21,898 nt of DNA from Smittium culicis (GCA_001970855.1 LSSN01002021.1:1-21898); one strand, 5' to 3'; positions 1 to 10,479 are shown, counted from the first letter of the stretch. Program-made: numbers and translations. The notes: a model not told the origin generated them from the sequence alone.

Positions 1-1
1 T

Positions 2-424
2 TGTCGCGATTTGGCGTCTATACTGACAAATTCTGACAGCTGTATCAATTGTTATTTGACAACTCTACTGTCCAAAATGTATTAATTCAAATCTTTGCTA
101 CAATTAAACTTTTAATTTTTTATAAATTTATTGAGGAGGATTCATCCCTTGTTCGGATCATATCCCTTTTAAAACTTAACGACAATACTAATGAATAAAT
201 AGCAACTAATAAAGTGCTTAATACTAAATAAAATAAAATAAAGACTAATTTCAAAATTTTAGTGCTCAGCCAATCATAATTTCAATTTTGATGGTAAAAC
301 TTACGTTACCGTATAAAAACCCACTAAAACTTAATCAATCCTTTTAACTGGCCCAACATTTTGCAAATTATAAAAACTGTTACTTTTAGTATAATAAGTT
401 ACTCTTGTAAATTATTATACGACA
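2..424 (-). repeat. LTR 1 (3' LTR of copy 1)
   Basis: This 423-bp LTR begins TGTCGCG and ends TACGACA on the plus strand, giving the 5-bp terminal inverted repeat TGTCG/CGACA with standard TG...CA ends. It matches LTR 3 (9805-10227) with no difference that I can see. Its left edge is one base from the start of the window. Read on the minus strand it contains AATAAA-like signals in its distal half. The last 26 bases on the plus-strand right side also encode the C-terminal residues and stop of the gag-pol frame. Confidence 0.95.
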
Positions 425-3400
425 GATCTCCCCCTTTTAACTCTAATCGTCCTCGATTAGCATTTATATCTTCATATTCCCGTAATTTACGACCTAAATT
501 CGATCTCAATGGTGCTAAGATCTCCGTTGCTTGGTTGTTTCCTTCTCTGAACTTTTTCAATCGATCGCCATGTACTAAATCCTTGTTTCCTATCCGATCC
601 GAAATCCAGTAAGTACCTTTTTGCAGAATCTTATCTATTTTATACGGACCCTCCCATTTGGGATCCAACTTTTTCTGTACATGCTCTATTGATTTATAGA
701 CCGATTCTCCTACGGCGAATTCTTTTGGAATTACATCTCTGTCATAACGAATCTTTTCCTGATTCTTAACTTTAACCATTCGGTCGATCCTAGATTCCTA
801 ATTTCAGGTAGGTTTAATTTAATATATTCTATTCTTTCACTTACTGCTTGCTCGTATCCGTATTCTTCTATAGGAGCGCCCCAACTCGATGGTGTCCTCA
901 TTTGGAATCCAAAAAGCATTTCGGCAGGGCTGAAGCCTGTCGATTTCGACTTCATTGTTCTGATTGCTAATAAGGTTCTCCATAGGTAAGAATCCCAGTT
1001 ATCTTTATCATTACTACACTGTTTTACTAGAATATTTTTTAGAGTCTGGTTAAAACGTTCAACCTGACCATTGCTTTGTGGTCTGTATGCAGTCGTCGGG
1101 GTATGGTGGATGTTTAACCATTCGTACACCGCAGACGACGATTCCGAAACAAACCCAGACCCTCGATCCGTGATCAATTGTGAAGGTACTCCATAATCTT
1201 TCACTATATTGTTTATTATAAAATTTATTATCGTTTTTGATAATATGTTAGGGACGGCTACAGCTACTGGCCACTTGGTCAAGTAGTCTATGGCAGTTAA
1301 TATATATCGATTCCCTTGGTTACTGATCGGACTTATTGGACCTACCGCATCGATTCCAACGATTTCGAATGGTGACTTCCCGAGAATCGGGTTTAAAAAA
1401 TTTAATTTTTTTCTTTTCCCTTTGTATAGCTGGCATATAGTACACTCCGCGACAACTCTTTCCACTTCCGCGTACAATCCGGTTCCAGTGTTATTTGCAA
1501 TGACCCTCTTATACGTATTTTCGATTCCTTCGTGCGTTTCTTCGTGAATCGCTAATATTTCTTTCTTTACTTGAATTCCTATCAAAACTTTTTTAAATTT
1601 ACCTTTAATGTTTTTAAATAAAATTTTATTAAACAATGTAAAATCTTTTGAGGTGTTTATAATAAATTCTTTTTCTTTATCGGAACAATCTGTAGGAAAT
1701 TTATTTTTTTCTAGATAAAGTCTGATTGCTTCGACTTCGCTCATCTCAAATGCGTATACATCAATTATTTCATTTTTGCTATTGCTGCTGTCCTTTTGTT
1801 CGCAGGTCGATCTAGATAATATATCTGCTGGATTTCCTTTACCCTGTATATGTTCTATTTCGAAATCGTAGTTTCTTAATATCATGGCCCATCGTGCCAC
1901 CCTACCAGCGATCTCGGAGCTATTGAATAAATTTAAAAGTGACTTGTGGTCCGTTCTAATTATAAAATGCTTACCCCAAAGAAAATTTTTAAATTTTTTA
2001 ACTGCCCAGATTACTCCTAAACCTTCAAGATGGGTTATTGAATAATTTTTCTCATTTTCGTTAAGAGTTCTGCTTGCATACATTATGGGTTTTTCGCATT
2101 CGTTTATTCGCTGTGATAGTATTGCACCCAGACCTAGAGTGGAGGCATCCGTTGTTAAAATAAACTCTTCATTCCAGTCTGGGTGAGACAGGATTGGCGC
2201 TTCGCACAATTTATTCTTTAAATTTTCTAGCGCTATTTGGCAGTTGTGAGACCAGTTCCATTTTATATTTTTTTTTAATAAATTCGTTAAAGGTGAAGTA
2301 ATAGTAGAATAATTTTTAATAAACTTTCTATAATAACCACAAAGACCTAAAAATGATTGTAGCTGCTTAATGTTATGTGGAATCTCAAAATTTCTAATTG
2401 CGATAATTTTGCTTGGGCTAGTTCCTATACCCAATTCGCTCATAGTATGACCTAAATATTCCAACTTCTTTCTTCCTATGTAGCATTTGTTTTTATTTAA
2501 TTGTATCTTATTTTTAATTAACAGATTAAATACTTCTTGAAGATCGTTTAAGTGGTCTTCTATAGATTTTGAATATACTATTATGTCGTCAATAAATACT
2601 ACTGCCGTTTTCCATAGTACTGGTGCTAAAGCTAATTCTATTAGCCGTTGAAATGTTGCAGGACTATTGGTTAGTCCAAATGGCATGACATTATATGAAT
2701 AACTACCACTTCCTGGTATGGAAAATGCAGTTTTATTTTTATCTTCAAAGCTCATTTTAATTTGCCAAAATCCGCTAAAAGCGTCTAGGCTGGAATATAT
2801 CTTTGACCCTCCCAGCGCCATAAATATATCCTCAATTACTGGTAATGGATAACTATCTTTTTTTGTTATTTGATTTAATTTTCGATAATCCGCACACACT
2901 CTCAATTTTCCGTTTTTCTTCCAGACTGTAACCACTGGAGAACACCATTCAGAGGTGCAAGGCGAAATTATTCCATTTTTTTCCATCATTAGAATTTCCT
3001 CCCTTACGAGTTTCTGTAGATGGTACGGGATTCGATACGGCCTTTGCTTTATAGGAGAATTATCCAATAATTCTATATTGTGCTCTACCACATCTGTTTG
3101 TGTTAATTGTTCTATTTCCTCGACGAATAATTTTTCGTTATTCATAATCAATTCTTCTAACCTTTGGTCAATTATGATGTTTTCTTCTGTTTGGTCCAAA
3201 TTTTCTTCTTTTAATATAGTATAAATTTCTGTATCCTCTAGAAAATTGTCTTTACTTTTGGTGGAGAGGGAAATTATGACTTCGGCGTTTTTTACTGGCA
3301 GAGATAGTTCTTGTTTGTTCATATCAATTCTTACCTTGTGTTGTATAAACCAATCAGTTCCTAATACTAGGAAATCATCTTTCCTTTCCATGACCACTAA

Positions 3401-4855
3401 GCTAATAGGAAATTTGTAACCTGCTATTATGATTGGAACTTGCGATACCTTTCCACTTGTTTCATGTTTACTTCCGTCAGCAGTTACAACCAATTGATTA
3501 GTTTTTGTATCGGGCTCCATTCCCCATTTCTCTAATAGGCTAGTGCTTACTACTGAGCATGCCGCCCCTGTATCTACGACTGCCCAACAATAATCTCCAA
3601 ATATATTTACTATCGCTTTGCAATTTGTTATTTTAGCAGATGCTACGTCTAATTGGCTTACTTCCTTTTCCTCCACTTTTTTACATAATCCAACCAGTTC
3701 ATTCCTTAGACTCGGCGATGCGGATATTAGCTGAACCAAGTTAATTCGAGGGTAGGTATTATTTAATTCATCCAATAAGGAGTATTTGGTGGCATTCTCT
3801 GCCATTTTTGGGATCAGTTTCCTCCTAACTTTAGTTCTTTGATTAGCTAGTTCCTCTAATTCTATATTCTGGGGATTCGTTTTAGATTTTTTTGGGGCTG
3901 TATAATCATCAGTATAATCCAAAGTTCTTTTGTCAACTACAAACAAATCCTCAATCTCACTTTCTGAATCCTCATTCATGTCAAAAATTTCTAGCGAATT
4001 TATTTTGTGCGAATCTGTTTCATTCTTTTTCCTATTTTCTGCATTTACATAGCTAGAATACTCTGGACACTCGAATCTGCGATGACCCTCTTTTCTACAA
4101 TGTACACAGAAAGGTTTGTTATATGTGTTTTGGGATCCGTTAGAGGATCTGCTTCTACTTATATTCGATTCAATTTTATTAGCGACATCATCTATTTTAG
4201 CTATCAAATTTAAACTTAATTTTTCAAATCTCTGATTCAGTGCTTCAAACATAGGTTCACCAGATTCGATTTCTGGGTGAGTCTTTATTATCTTCCTAAG
4301 TTCTATTTCCTCTTTCTGTGAATCCGAATTGCTACTATATGGGTCGTCTTCCAAAAGTCGGTTAACTCTTTCGGTATCCTTGAGCTTGATTATTGCGGAT
4401 TTCCAGGTTTTAATTCCCGATTCTAACATTTTTCTTTTAGATTTAGTATCCAAGGCAGTAATTAAACAGTTAAACTTAACTAAATCATCTTTTATCTTAG
4501 CTTTCAAGAATAAATACTCTAACTCTAACTCCAAGTCTTCAATAGTTTGGAACTTGTTTTGTTTTATTTTTTGAATTTTATTCCAAGCTACCATTTCCGC
4601 ATCCTTGTCCTTGAATGCGACAAGAAATTCATCTCTTACGTTATTCCACGTACTGAATTTGTCTTTGTTCTTTTTGTACCAAACAATTTCTTTTCTTCCT
4701 AAGTATAATTGAATCAATGATATTTGATCTTGATCTAACCATCCGTTTAATTTTGATAATAATTCGAATCTCTCAATCCATTCTTCAGGATCATTTTCTG
4801 ATCCCCTTTGAAATATTTTTGGTTCAATTATAGTTTTTCAGTTTATCGAATCCAT
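399..4855 (-). pseudogene. Gag-pol polyprotein, copy 1, disrupted by a nonsense codon and a frameshift
   Basis: This is the homologue of the intact frame at 5302-9759 and would have encoded the same polyprotein. Two lesions are visible. The sixth codon (AGA in copy 2) is TGA here, so only five codons follow the original ATG at 4855. The next in-frame ATG is at 4717, which removes about 46 N-terminal residues but leaves most of Gag. A single-base deletion near 788-790 then shifts the frame after the integrase core, adds about 20 foreign residues and stops at 731. The downstream part of the frame is still open from 779 to 399. In between, the CCHC knuckle, protease DTG, RT FIDD, RNase H and integrase residues are all present, so the lesions look recent. 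About eleven amino-acid substitutions separate it from copy 2. Confidence 0.93.
425..438 (-). other. Polypurine tract of copy 1
   Basis: On the minus strand the run AAAAGGGGGAGA followed by TC abuts the 3' LTR. This is the usual place and composition for the plus-strand primer of LTR retrotransposons. It lies inside the gag-pol frame, where it encodes a Lys-Gly-Gly-Asp stretch. Confidence 0.85.
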
Positions 4856-4886
4856 GTTATAAAAATTTTATATAAGATTAGGCCTA

Positions 4887-4899
4887 GGTGGGAGCGCCA
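4887..4899 (-). other. Primer-binding site of copy 1
   Basis: Read on the minus strand, TGGCGCTCCCACC starts one base after the 5' LTR end. TGG pairs with a tRNA CCA end. The matching tRNA would have discriminator base G73 and a 3' acceptor strand TGGGAGC. This is not initiator methionine tRNA, the primer of yeast Ty3. An arginine- or serine-type tRNA could fit, but I cannot identify it without the host tRNA set. Confidence 0.8.
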
Positions 4900-4900
4900 C

Positions 4901-5327
4901 TGTCGCGATTTTGCGTCTATACTGACAAATTCTGACAGCTGTATCAATTGTTATTTGACAACTCTACTGTCCAAAATGTATTAATTCAAATCTTTGCTAC
5001 AATTAAACTTTTAATTTTTTATAAATTTATTGAGGAGGATTCATCCCTTGTTCGGATCATATCCCTTTTAAAACTTTCATAACGACAATACTAATGAATA
5101 AATAGCAACTAATAAAGTGCTTAATACTAAATAAAATAAAATAAAAACTAATTTCAAAATTTTAGTGCTCAGCCAATCATAATTTCAATTTTGATGGTAA
5201 AACTTACGTTACCGTATAAAAACCCACTAAAACTTAATCAATCCTTTTAACTGGCCCAACATTTTGCAAATTATAAAAACTGTTACTTTTAGTATAATAA
5301 GTTACTCTTGTAAATTATTATACGACA
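4901..5327 (-). repeat. LTR 2, the shared central LTR
   Basis: This 427-bp LTR serves as 5' LTR for copy 1 and 3' LTR for copy 2. It has the same TGTCG/CGACA ends as the others. It differs from both outer LTRs at 4912 (t for g), at 5146 (a for g), and by a 4-base insertion at about 5077-5080. The outer LTRs are identical to each other at these places. Confidence 0.95.
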
Positions 5328-8300
5328 GATCTCCCCCTTTTAACTCTAATCGTCCTCGATTAGCATTTATATCTTCATATTCCCGTAATTTACGACCTAA
5401 ATTCGATCTCAATGGTGCTAAGATCTCCGGTGCTTGGTTGTTTCCTTCTCTGAACTTTTTCAATCGATCGCCATGTACTAAATCCTTGTTTCCTAGCCGA
5501 TCCGAAATCCAGTAAGTACCTTTTTGCAGAATCTTATCTATTTTATACGGACCCTCCCATTTGGGATCCAACTTCTTCTGTGCATGCTCTATTGATTTAT
5601 AGACCGATTCTCCTACGGCGAATTCTTTTGGAATTACATCTCTGTCATAACGAATCTTTTCCTGATTCTTAACTTTAACCATTCGGTCGATTCCTAGATT
5701 CCTAATTTCAGGTAGGTTTAATTTAATATATTCTATTCTTTCACTTACTGCTTGCTCGTATTCGTATTCTTCTGTAGGAGCGCCCCAACTCGATGGTGTC
5801 CTCATTTGGAATCCAAAAAGCATTTCGGCAGGGCTGAAGCCTGTCGATTTCGACTTCATTGTTCTGATTGCTAATAAGGTTCTCCATAGGTAAGAATCCC
5901 AGTTATCTTTATCATTACTACACTGTTTTACTAGAATATTTTTTAGAGTCTGGTTAAAACGTTCAACCTGACCATTGCTTTGTGGTCTGTATGCAGTCGT
6001 CGGGGTATGGTGGATGTTTAACCATTCGTACACCGCAGACGACGATTCCGAAACAAACCCAGACCCTCGATCCGTGATCAATTGTGAAGGTACTCCATAA
6101 TCTTTCACTATATTGTTTATTATAAAATTTATTATCGTTTTTGATAATATGTTAGGGACGGCTACAGCTACTGGCCACTTGGTCAAGTAATCTATGGCAG
6201 TTAATATATATCGATTCCCTTGGTTACTGATCGGACTTATTGGACCTACCGCATCGATTCCAACGATTTCGAATGGTGACTTCCCGAGAATCGGGTTTAA
6301 AAATTTTAATTTTTTTCTTTTCCCTTTGTATAGCTGACATATAGTGCACTCCGCGACAACTCTTTCCACTTCCGCGTACAATCCGGTTCCAGTGTTATTT
6401 GCAATGACCCTCTTATACGTATTTTCGATTCCTTCGTGCGTTTCTTCGTGAATCGCTAATATTTCTTTCTTTACTTGAATTCCTATCAAAACTTTTTTAA
6501 ATTTACCTTTAATGTTTTTAAATAAAATTTTATTAAACAATGTAAAATCTTTTGAGGTGTTTATAATAAATTCTTTTTCTTTATCGGAACAATCTGTAGG
6601 AAATTTATTTTTTTCTAGATAAAGTCTGATTGCTTCGACTTCGCTCATCTCAAATGCGTATACATCAATTATTTCATTTTTGCTATTGCTGCTGTCCTTT
6701 TGTTCGCAGGTCGATCTAGACAATATATCTGCTGGATTTCCTTTACCCTGTATATGTTCTATTTCGAAATCGTAGTTTCTTAATATCATGGCCCATCGTG
6801 CCACCCTACCAGCGATCTCGGAGCTATTGAATAAATTTAAAAGTGACTTGTGGTCCGTTCTAATTATAAAATGCTTACCCCAAAGAAAATGTTTAAATTT
6901 TTTAACTGCCCAGATTACTCCTAAACCTTCGAGATGGGTTATTGAATAATTTTTCTCATGTTCGTTAAGAGTTCTGCTTGCATACATTATGGGTTTTTCG
7001 CATTCGTTTATTCGCTGTGATAGTATTGCACCCAGACCTAGAGTGGAGGCATCCGTTGTTAAAATAAACTCTTCATTCCAGTCTGGGTGAGACAGGATTG
7101 GCGCTTCGCACAATTTATTCTTTAAATTTTCTAGCGCTATTTGGCAGTTGTGAGACCAGTTCCATTTTATATTTTTTTTTAATAAATTCGTTAAAGGTGA
7201 AGTAATAGTAGAATAATTTTTAATAAACTTTCTATAATAACCACAAAGACCTAAAAATGATTGTAGCTGCTTAATGTTATGTGGAATCTCAAAATTTCTA
7301 ATTGCGATAATTTTGCTTGGACTAGTTCCTATACCCAATTCGCTCATAGTATGACCTAAATATTCCAACTTCTTTCTTCCTATGTAGCATTTGTTTTTAT
7401 TTAATTGTATCTTATTTTTAATTAACAGATTAAATACTTCTTGAAGATCGTTTAAGTGGTCTTCTATAGATTTTGAATATACTATTATGTCGTCAATAAA
7501 TACTACTGCCGTTTTCCATAGTACTGGTGCTAAAGCTAATTCTATTAGCCGTTGAAATGTTGCAGGACTATTGGTTAGTCCAAATGGCATGACATTATAT
7601 GAATAACTACCACTTCCTGGTATGGAAAATGCAGTTTTATTTTTATCTTCAAAGCTCATTTTAATTTGCCAAAATCCGCTAAAAGCGTCTAGGCTGGAAT
7701 ATATCTTTGACCCTCCCAGCGCCATAAATATATCCTCAATTACTGGTAATGGATAACTATCTTTTTTTGTTATTTGATTTAATTTTCGATAATCCGCACA
7801 CACTCTCAATTTTCCGTTTTTCTTCCAGACTGTAACCACTGGAGAACACCATTCAGAGGTGCAAGGCGAAATTATTCCATTTTTTTCCATCATTAGAATT
7901 TCCTCCCTTACGAGTTTCTGTAGATGGTACGGGATTCGATACGGCCTTTGCTTTATAGGAGAATTATCCAATAATTCTATATTGTGCTCTACCACATCTG
8001 TTTGTGTTAATTGTTCTATTTCCTCGACGAATAATTTTTCGTTATTCATAATCAATTCTTCTAACCTTTGGTCAATTATGATGTTTTCTTCTGTTTGGTC
8101 CAAATTTTCTTCTTTTAATATAGTATAAATTTCTGTATCCTCTAGAAAATTGTCTTTACTTTTGGTGGAGAGGGAAATTATGACTTCGGCGTTTTTTACT
8201 GGCAGAGATAGTTCTTGTTTGTTCATATCAATTCTTACCTTGTGTTGTATAAACCAATCAGTTCCTAATACTAGGAAATCATCTTTCCTTTCCATGACCA

Positions 8301-9759
8301 CTAAGCTAATAGGAAATTTGTAACCTGCTATTATGATTGGAACTTGCGATACCTTTCCACTTGTTTCATGTTTACTTCCGTCAGCAGTTACAACCAATTG
8401 ATTAGTTTTTGTATCGGGCTCCATTCCCCATTTCTCTAATAGGCTAGTGCTTACTACTGAGCATGCCGCCCCTGTATCTACGACTGCCCAACAATAATCT
8501 CCAAATATATTTACTATCGCTTTGCAATTTGTTATTTTAGAAGATGCTACGTCTAATTGGCTTACTTCCTTTTCCTCCACTTTTTTACATAATCCAACCA
8601 GTTCATTCCTTAGACTCGGCGATGCGGATATTAGCTGAACCAAGTTAATTCGAGGGTAGGTATTATTTAATTCATCCAATAAGGAGTATTTGGTGGCATT
8701 CTCTGCCATTTTTGGGATCAGTTTCCTCCTAACTTTAGTTCTTTGATTAGCTAGTTCCTCTAATTCAATATTCTGGGGATTCGTTTTAGATTTTTTTGGG
8801 GCTGTATAATCATCAGTATAATCCAAAGTTCTTTTGTCAACTACAAACAAATCCTCAATCTCACTTTCTGAATCCTCATTCATGTCAAAAATTTCCAGCG
8901 AATTTATTTTGTGCGAATCTGTTTCATTCTTTTTCCTATTTTCTGCATTTACATAGCTAGAATACTCTGGACATTCGAATCTGCGATGACCCTCTTTTCT
9001 ACAATGTACACAGAAAGGTTTGTTATATGTGTTTTGGGATCCGTTAGAGGATCTGCTTCTACTTATATTCGATTCAATTTTATTAGCGACATCATCTATT
9101 TTAGCTATCAAATTTAAACTTAATTTTTCAAATCTCTGATTCAGTGCTTCAAACATAGGTTCACCAGATTCGATTTCTGGGTGAGTCTTTATTATCTTCC
9201 TAAGTTCTATTTCCTCTTTCTGTGAATCCGAATTGCTACTATATGGGTCGTCTTCCAAAAGTCGGTTAACTCTTTCGGTATCCTTGAGCTTGATTATTGT
9301 GGATTTCCAGGTTTTAATTCCCGATTCTAGCATTTTTCTTTTAGATTTAGTATCCAAGGCAGTAATTAAACAGTTAAACTTAACTAAATAATCTTTTATC
9401 TTAGCTTTCAAGAATAAATACTCTAACTCTAACTCCAAGTCTTCAATAGTTTGGAACTTGTTTTGTTTTATTTTTTGAATTTTATTCCAAGCTACCATTT
9501 CCGCATCCTTGTCCTTGAATGCGACAAGAAATTCATCTCTTACGTTATTCCACGTACTGAATTTGTCTTTGTTCTTTTTGTACCAAACAATTTCTTTTCT
9601 TCCTAAGTATAATTGAATCAATGATATTTGATCTTGATCTAACCATCCGTTTAATTTTGATAATAATTCGAATCTCTCAATCCATTCTTCAGGATCATTT
9701 TCTGATCCCCTTTGAAATATTTTTGGTTCAATTATAGTTTTTCTGTTTATCGAATCCAT
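5302..9759 (-). CDS. Ty3/gypsy-type Gag-Pol polyprotein, intact single frame (1485 aa)
   Basis: Encodes the capsid and enzymes that copy and integrate the element. Order along the protein: a Gag capsid region (about 20-170); a CCHC zinc knuckle (Cys250, Cys253, His258, Cys263); an aspartic protease with D428-T-G-A and a downstream LVLG; reverse transcriptase (about 590-770) with catalytic D691, MPFGLTNSPATFQ and FIDD (D756, D757); RNase H with D903, E944, D969 and D1011; integrase with zinc site H1104, H1108, C1138, C1141 and catalytic D1169, D1230, E1266 (35-residue spacing of the last pair); and a GPY/F-type module near 1403. I see no chromodomain and no env. Gag and Pol share one frame, with no frameshift or readthrough site between them. 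The ATG at 9759 lies 45 bases inside the 5' LTR boundary. The stop lies 26 bases inside the 3' LTR, so the last eight residues are LTR-encoded. Both LTRs, the primer site and the polypurine tract are present, so the copy may be mobile. Confidence 0.96.
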   Translation of the reverse strand: MDSINRKTIIEPKIFQRGSENDPEEWIERFELLSKLNGWLDQDQISLIQLYLGRKEIVWYKKNKDKFSTWNNVRDEFLVAFKDKDAEMVAWNKIQKIKQNKFQTIEDLELELEYLFLKAKIKDYLVKFNCLITALDTKSKRKMLESGIKTWKSTIIKLKDTERVNRLLEDDPYSSNSDSQKEEIELRKIIKTHPEIESGEPMFEALNQRFEKLSLNLIAKIDDVANKIESNISRSRSSNGSQNTYNKPFCVHCRKEGHRRFECPEYSSYVNAENRKKNETDSHKINSLEIFDMNEDSESEIEDLFVVDKRTLDYTDDYTAPKKSKTNPQNIELEELANQRTKVRRKLIPKMAENATKYSLLDELNNTYPRINLVQLISASPSLRNELVGLCKKVEEKEVSQLDVASSKITNCKAIVNIFGDYCWAVVDTGAACSVVSTSLLEKWGMEPDTKTNQLVVTADGSKHETSGKVSQVPIIIAGYKFPISLVVMERKDDFLVLGTDWFIQHKVRIDMNKQELSLPVKNAEVIISLSTKSKDNFLEDTEIYTILKEENLDQTEENIIIDQRLEELIMNNEKLFVEEIEQLTQTDVVEHNIELLDNSPIKQRPYRIPYHLQKLVREEILMMEKNGIISPCTSEWCSPVVTVWKKNGKLRVCADYRKLNQITKKDSYPLPVIEDIFMALGGSKIYSSLDAFSGFWQIKMSFEDKNKTAFSIPGSGSYSYNVMPFGLTNSPATFQRLIELALAPVLWKTAVVFIDDIIVYSKSIEDHLNDLQEVFNLLIKNKIQLNKNKCYIGRKKLEYLGHTMSELGIGTSPSKIIAIRNFEIPHNIKQLQSFLGLCGYYRKFIKNYSTITSPLTNLLKKNIKWNWSHNCQIALENLKNKLCEAPILSHPDWNEEFILTTDASTLGLGAILSQRINECEKPIMYASRTLNEHEKNYSITHLEGLGVIWAVKKFKHFLWGKHFIIRTDHKSLLNLFNSSEIAGRVARWAMILRNYDFEIEHIQGKGNPADILSRSTCEQKDSSNSKNEIIDVYAFEMSEVEAIRLYLEKNKFPTDCSDKEKEFIINTSKDFTLFNKILFKNIKGKFKKVLIGIQVKKEILAIHEETHEGIENTYKRVIANNTGTGLYAEVERVVAECTICQLYKGKRKKLKFLNPILGKSPFEIVGIDAVGPISPISNQGNRYILTAIDYLTKWPVAVAVPNILSKTIINFIINNIVKDYGVPSQLITDRGSGFVSESSSAVYEWLNIHHTPTTAYRPQSNGQVERFNQTLKNILVKQCSNDKDNWDSYLWRTLLAIRTMKSKSTGFSPAEMLFGFQMRTPSSWGAPTEEYEYEQAVSERIEYIKLNLPEIRNLGIDRMVKVKNQEKIRYDRDVIPKEFAVGESVYKSIEHAQKKLDPKWEGPYKIDKILQKGTYWISDRLGNKDLVHGDRLKKFREGNNQAPEILAPLRSNLGRKLREYEDINANRGRLELKGGDLSYNNLQE
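5328..5341 (-). other. Polypurine tract of copy 2
   Basis: Same sequence and position as in copy 1: AAAAGGGGGAGA plus TC directly before the TGTCG end of the 3' LTR on the minus strand. It is embedded in the coding frame. Confidence 0.85.
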
Positions 9760-9790
9760 GTTATAAAAATTTTATATAAGATTAGGCCTA

Positions 9791-9803
9791 GGTGGGAGCG
9801 CCA
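9791..9803 (-). other. Primer-binding site of copy 2
   Basis: TGGCGCTCCCACC on the minus strand, one base (G) after the 5' LTR terminus, identical to the site in copy 1. It would anneal to a tRNA ending GGTGGGAGCGCCA. The identity of that tRNA is not known to me. Confidence 0.8.
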
Positions 9804-9804
9804 C

Positions 9805-10227
9805 TGTCGCGATTTGGCGTCTATACTGACAAATTCTGACAGCTGTATCAATTGTTATTTGACAACTCTACTGTCCAAAATGTATTAATTCAAATCTTTG
9901 CTACAATTAAACTTTTAATTTTTTATAAATTTATTGAGGAGGATTCATCCCTTGTTCGGATCATATCCCTTTTAAAACTTAACGACAATACTAATGAATA
10001 AATAGCAACTAATAAAGTGCTTAATACTAAATAAAATAAAATAAAGACTAATTTCAAAATTTTAGTGCTCAGCCAATCATAATTTCAATTTTGATGGTAA
10101 AACTTACGTTACCGTATAAAAACCCACTAAAACTTAATCAATCCTTTTAACTGGCCCAACATTTTGCAAATTATAAAAACTGTTACTTTTAGTATAATAA
10201 GTTACTCTTGTAAATTATTATACGACA
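9805..10227 (-). repeat. LTR 3 (5' LTR of copy 2)
   Basis: This 423-bp LTR should carry the promoter for copy 2. Its ends are TGTCGCG and TACGACA on the plus strand. It appears identical to LTR 1. A minus-strand AATAAA at 9935-9930 is a candidate polyadenylation signal. I did not find a canonical TATA box that I would defend. After it, the sequence changes abruptly to unrelated DNA starting atatgaag, which marks the right boundary of the array. Confidence 0.95.
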
Positions 10228-10479
10228 ATATGAAGTGTTACAATCTATATCCAGAAAATTAACAGAAATTAAAAATAATTTAAATAAAAAATAGATAAAT
10301 AAACTAATGGAAAAAAATTTTTTTGTAGGGTCAAAACAGAATTTATTTCCTTTTTTTTTCTATATCATATTTTCTTTCACAAATTACACAGCCGCTTAAT
10401 ATAAAAGATTTCCGCAGATATTTATTTAAAAATAAATGAATTATTAAATAAAATAGTAGAGAAAATTATTTCATTCCTT
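10228..10479. other. AT-rich spacer without recognisable gene
   Basis: Between the Ty3 array and the DIRS-like relic this stretch is AT-rich, with short A and T runs (around 10312-10325 and 10350-10360). It may contain the 5' terminal repeat of the DIRS-like element, but I could not match it to a partner repeat near 14240. Confidence 0.5.

Larger units (their letters stand above)
2..10227 (-). mobile_element. Tandem Ty3/gypsy-type LTR retrotransposons sharing a central LTR
   Basis: Two nearly identical internal regions (425-4900 and 5328-9804) alternate with three LTRs of 423, 427 and 423 bp, all on the minus strand. Each internal region has a primer-binding site next to its 5' LTR and a polypurine tract next to its 3' LTR. 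By eye the internal regions differ at about two dozen positions, roughly 0.5 percent. The domain order protease, reverse transcriptase, RNase H, integrase defines the Ty3/gypsy (Metaviridae) type. No env-like frame follows pol. Base 1 (t) is the only left-flank base available. The right flank begins atat, so a 4-bp duplication ATAT is possible but unproven. In budding yeast such arrays are known to arise by recombination of Ty cDNA with a resident copy. An assembly artefact is the main alternative. Confidence 0.95.

Noticed and set aside
361..4574. Plus-strand open frames opposite the first Ty3 copy, with matching ones opposite the second copy (5264-9117)
   Set aside because: They are antisense to an identified gag-pol frame, short, and recur only because the element is duplicated.
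5302..5560. Chromodomain at the C-terminus of the Ty3 integrase
   Set aside because: After the GPY/F-type module I see no aromatic-cage pattern. The tail is charged and then enters the LTR.
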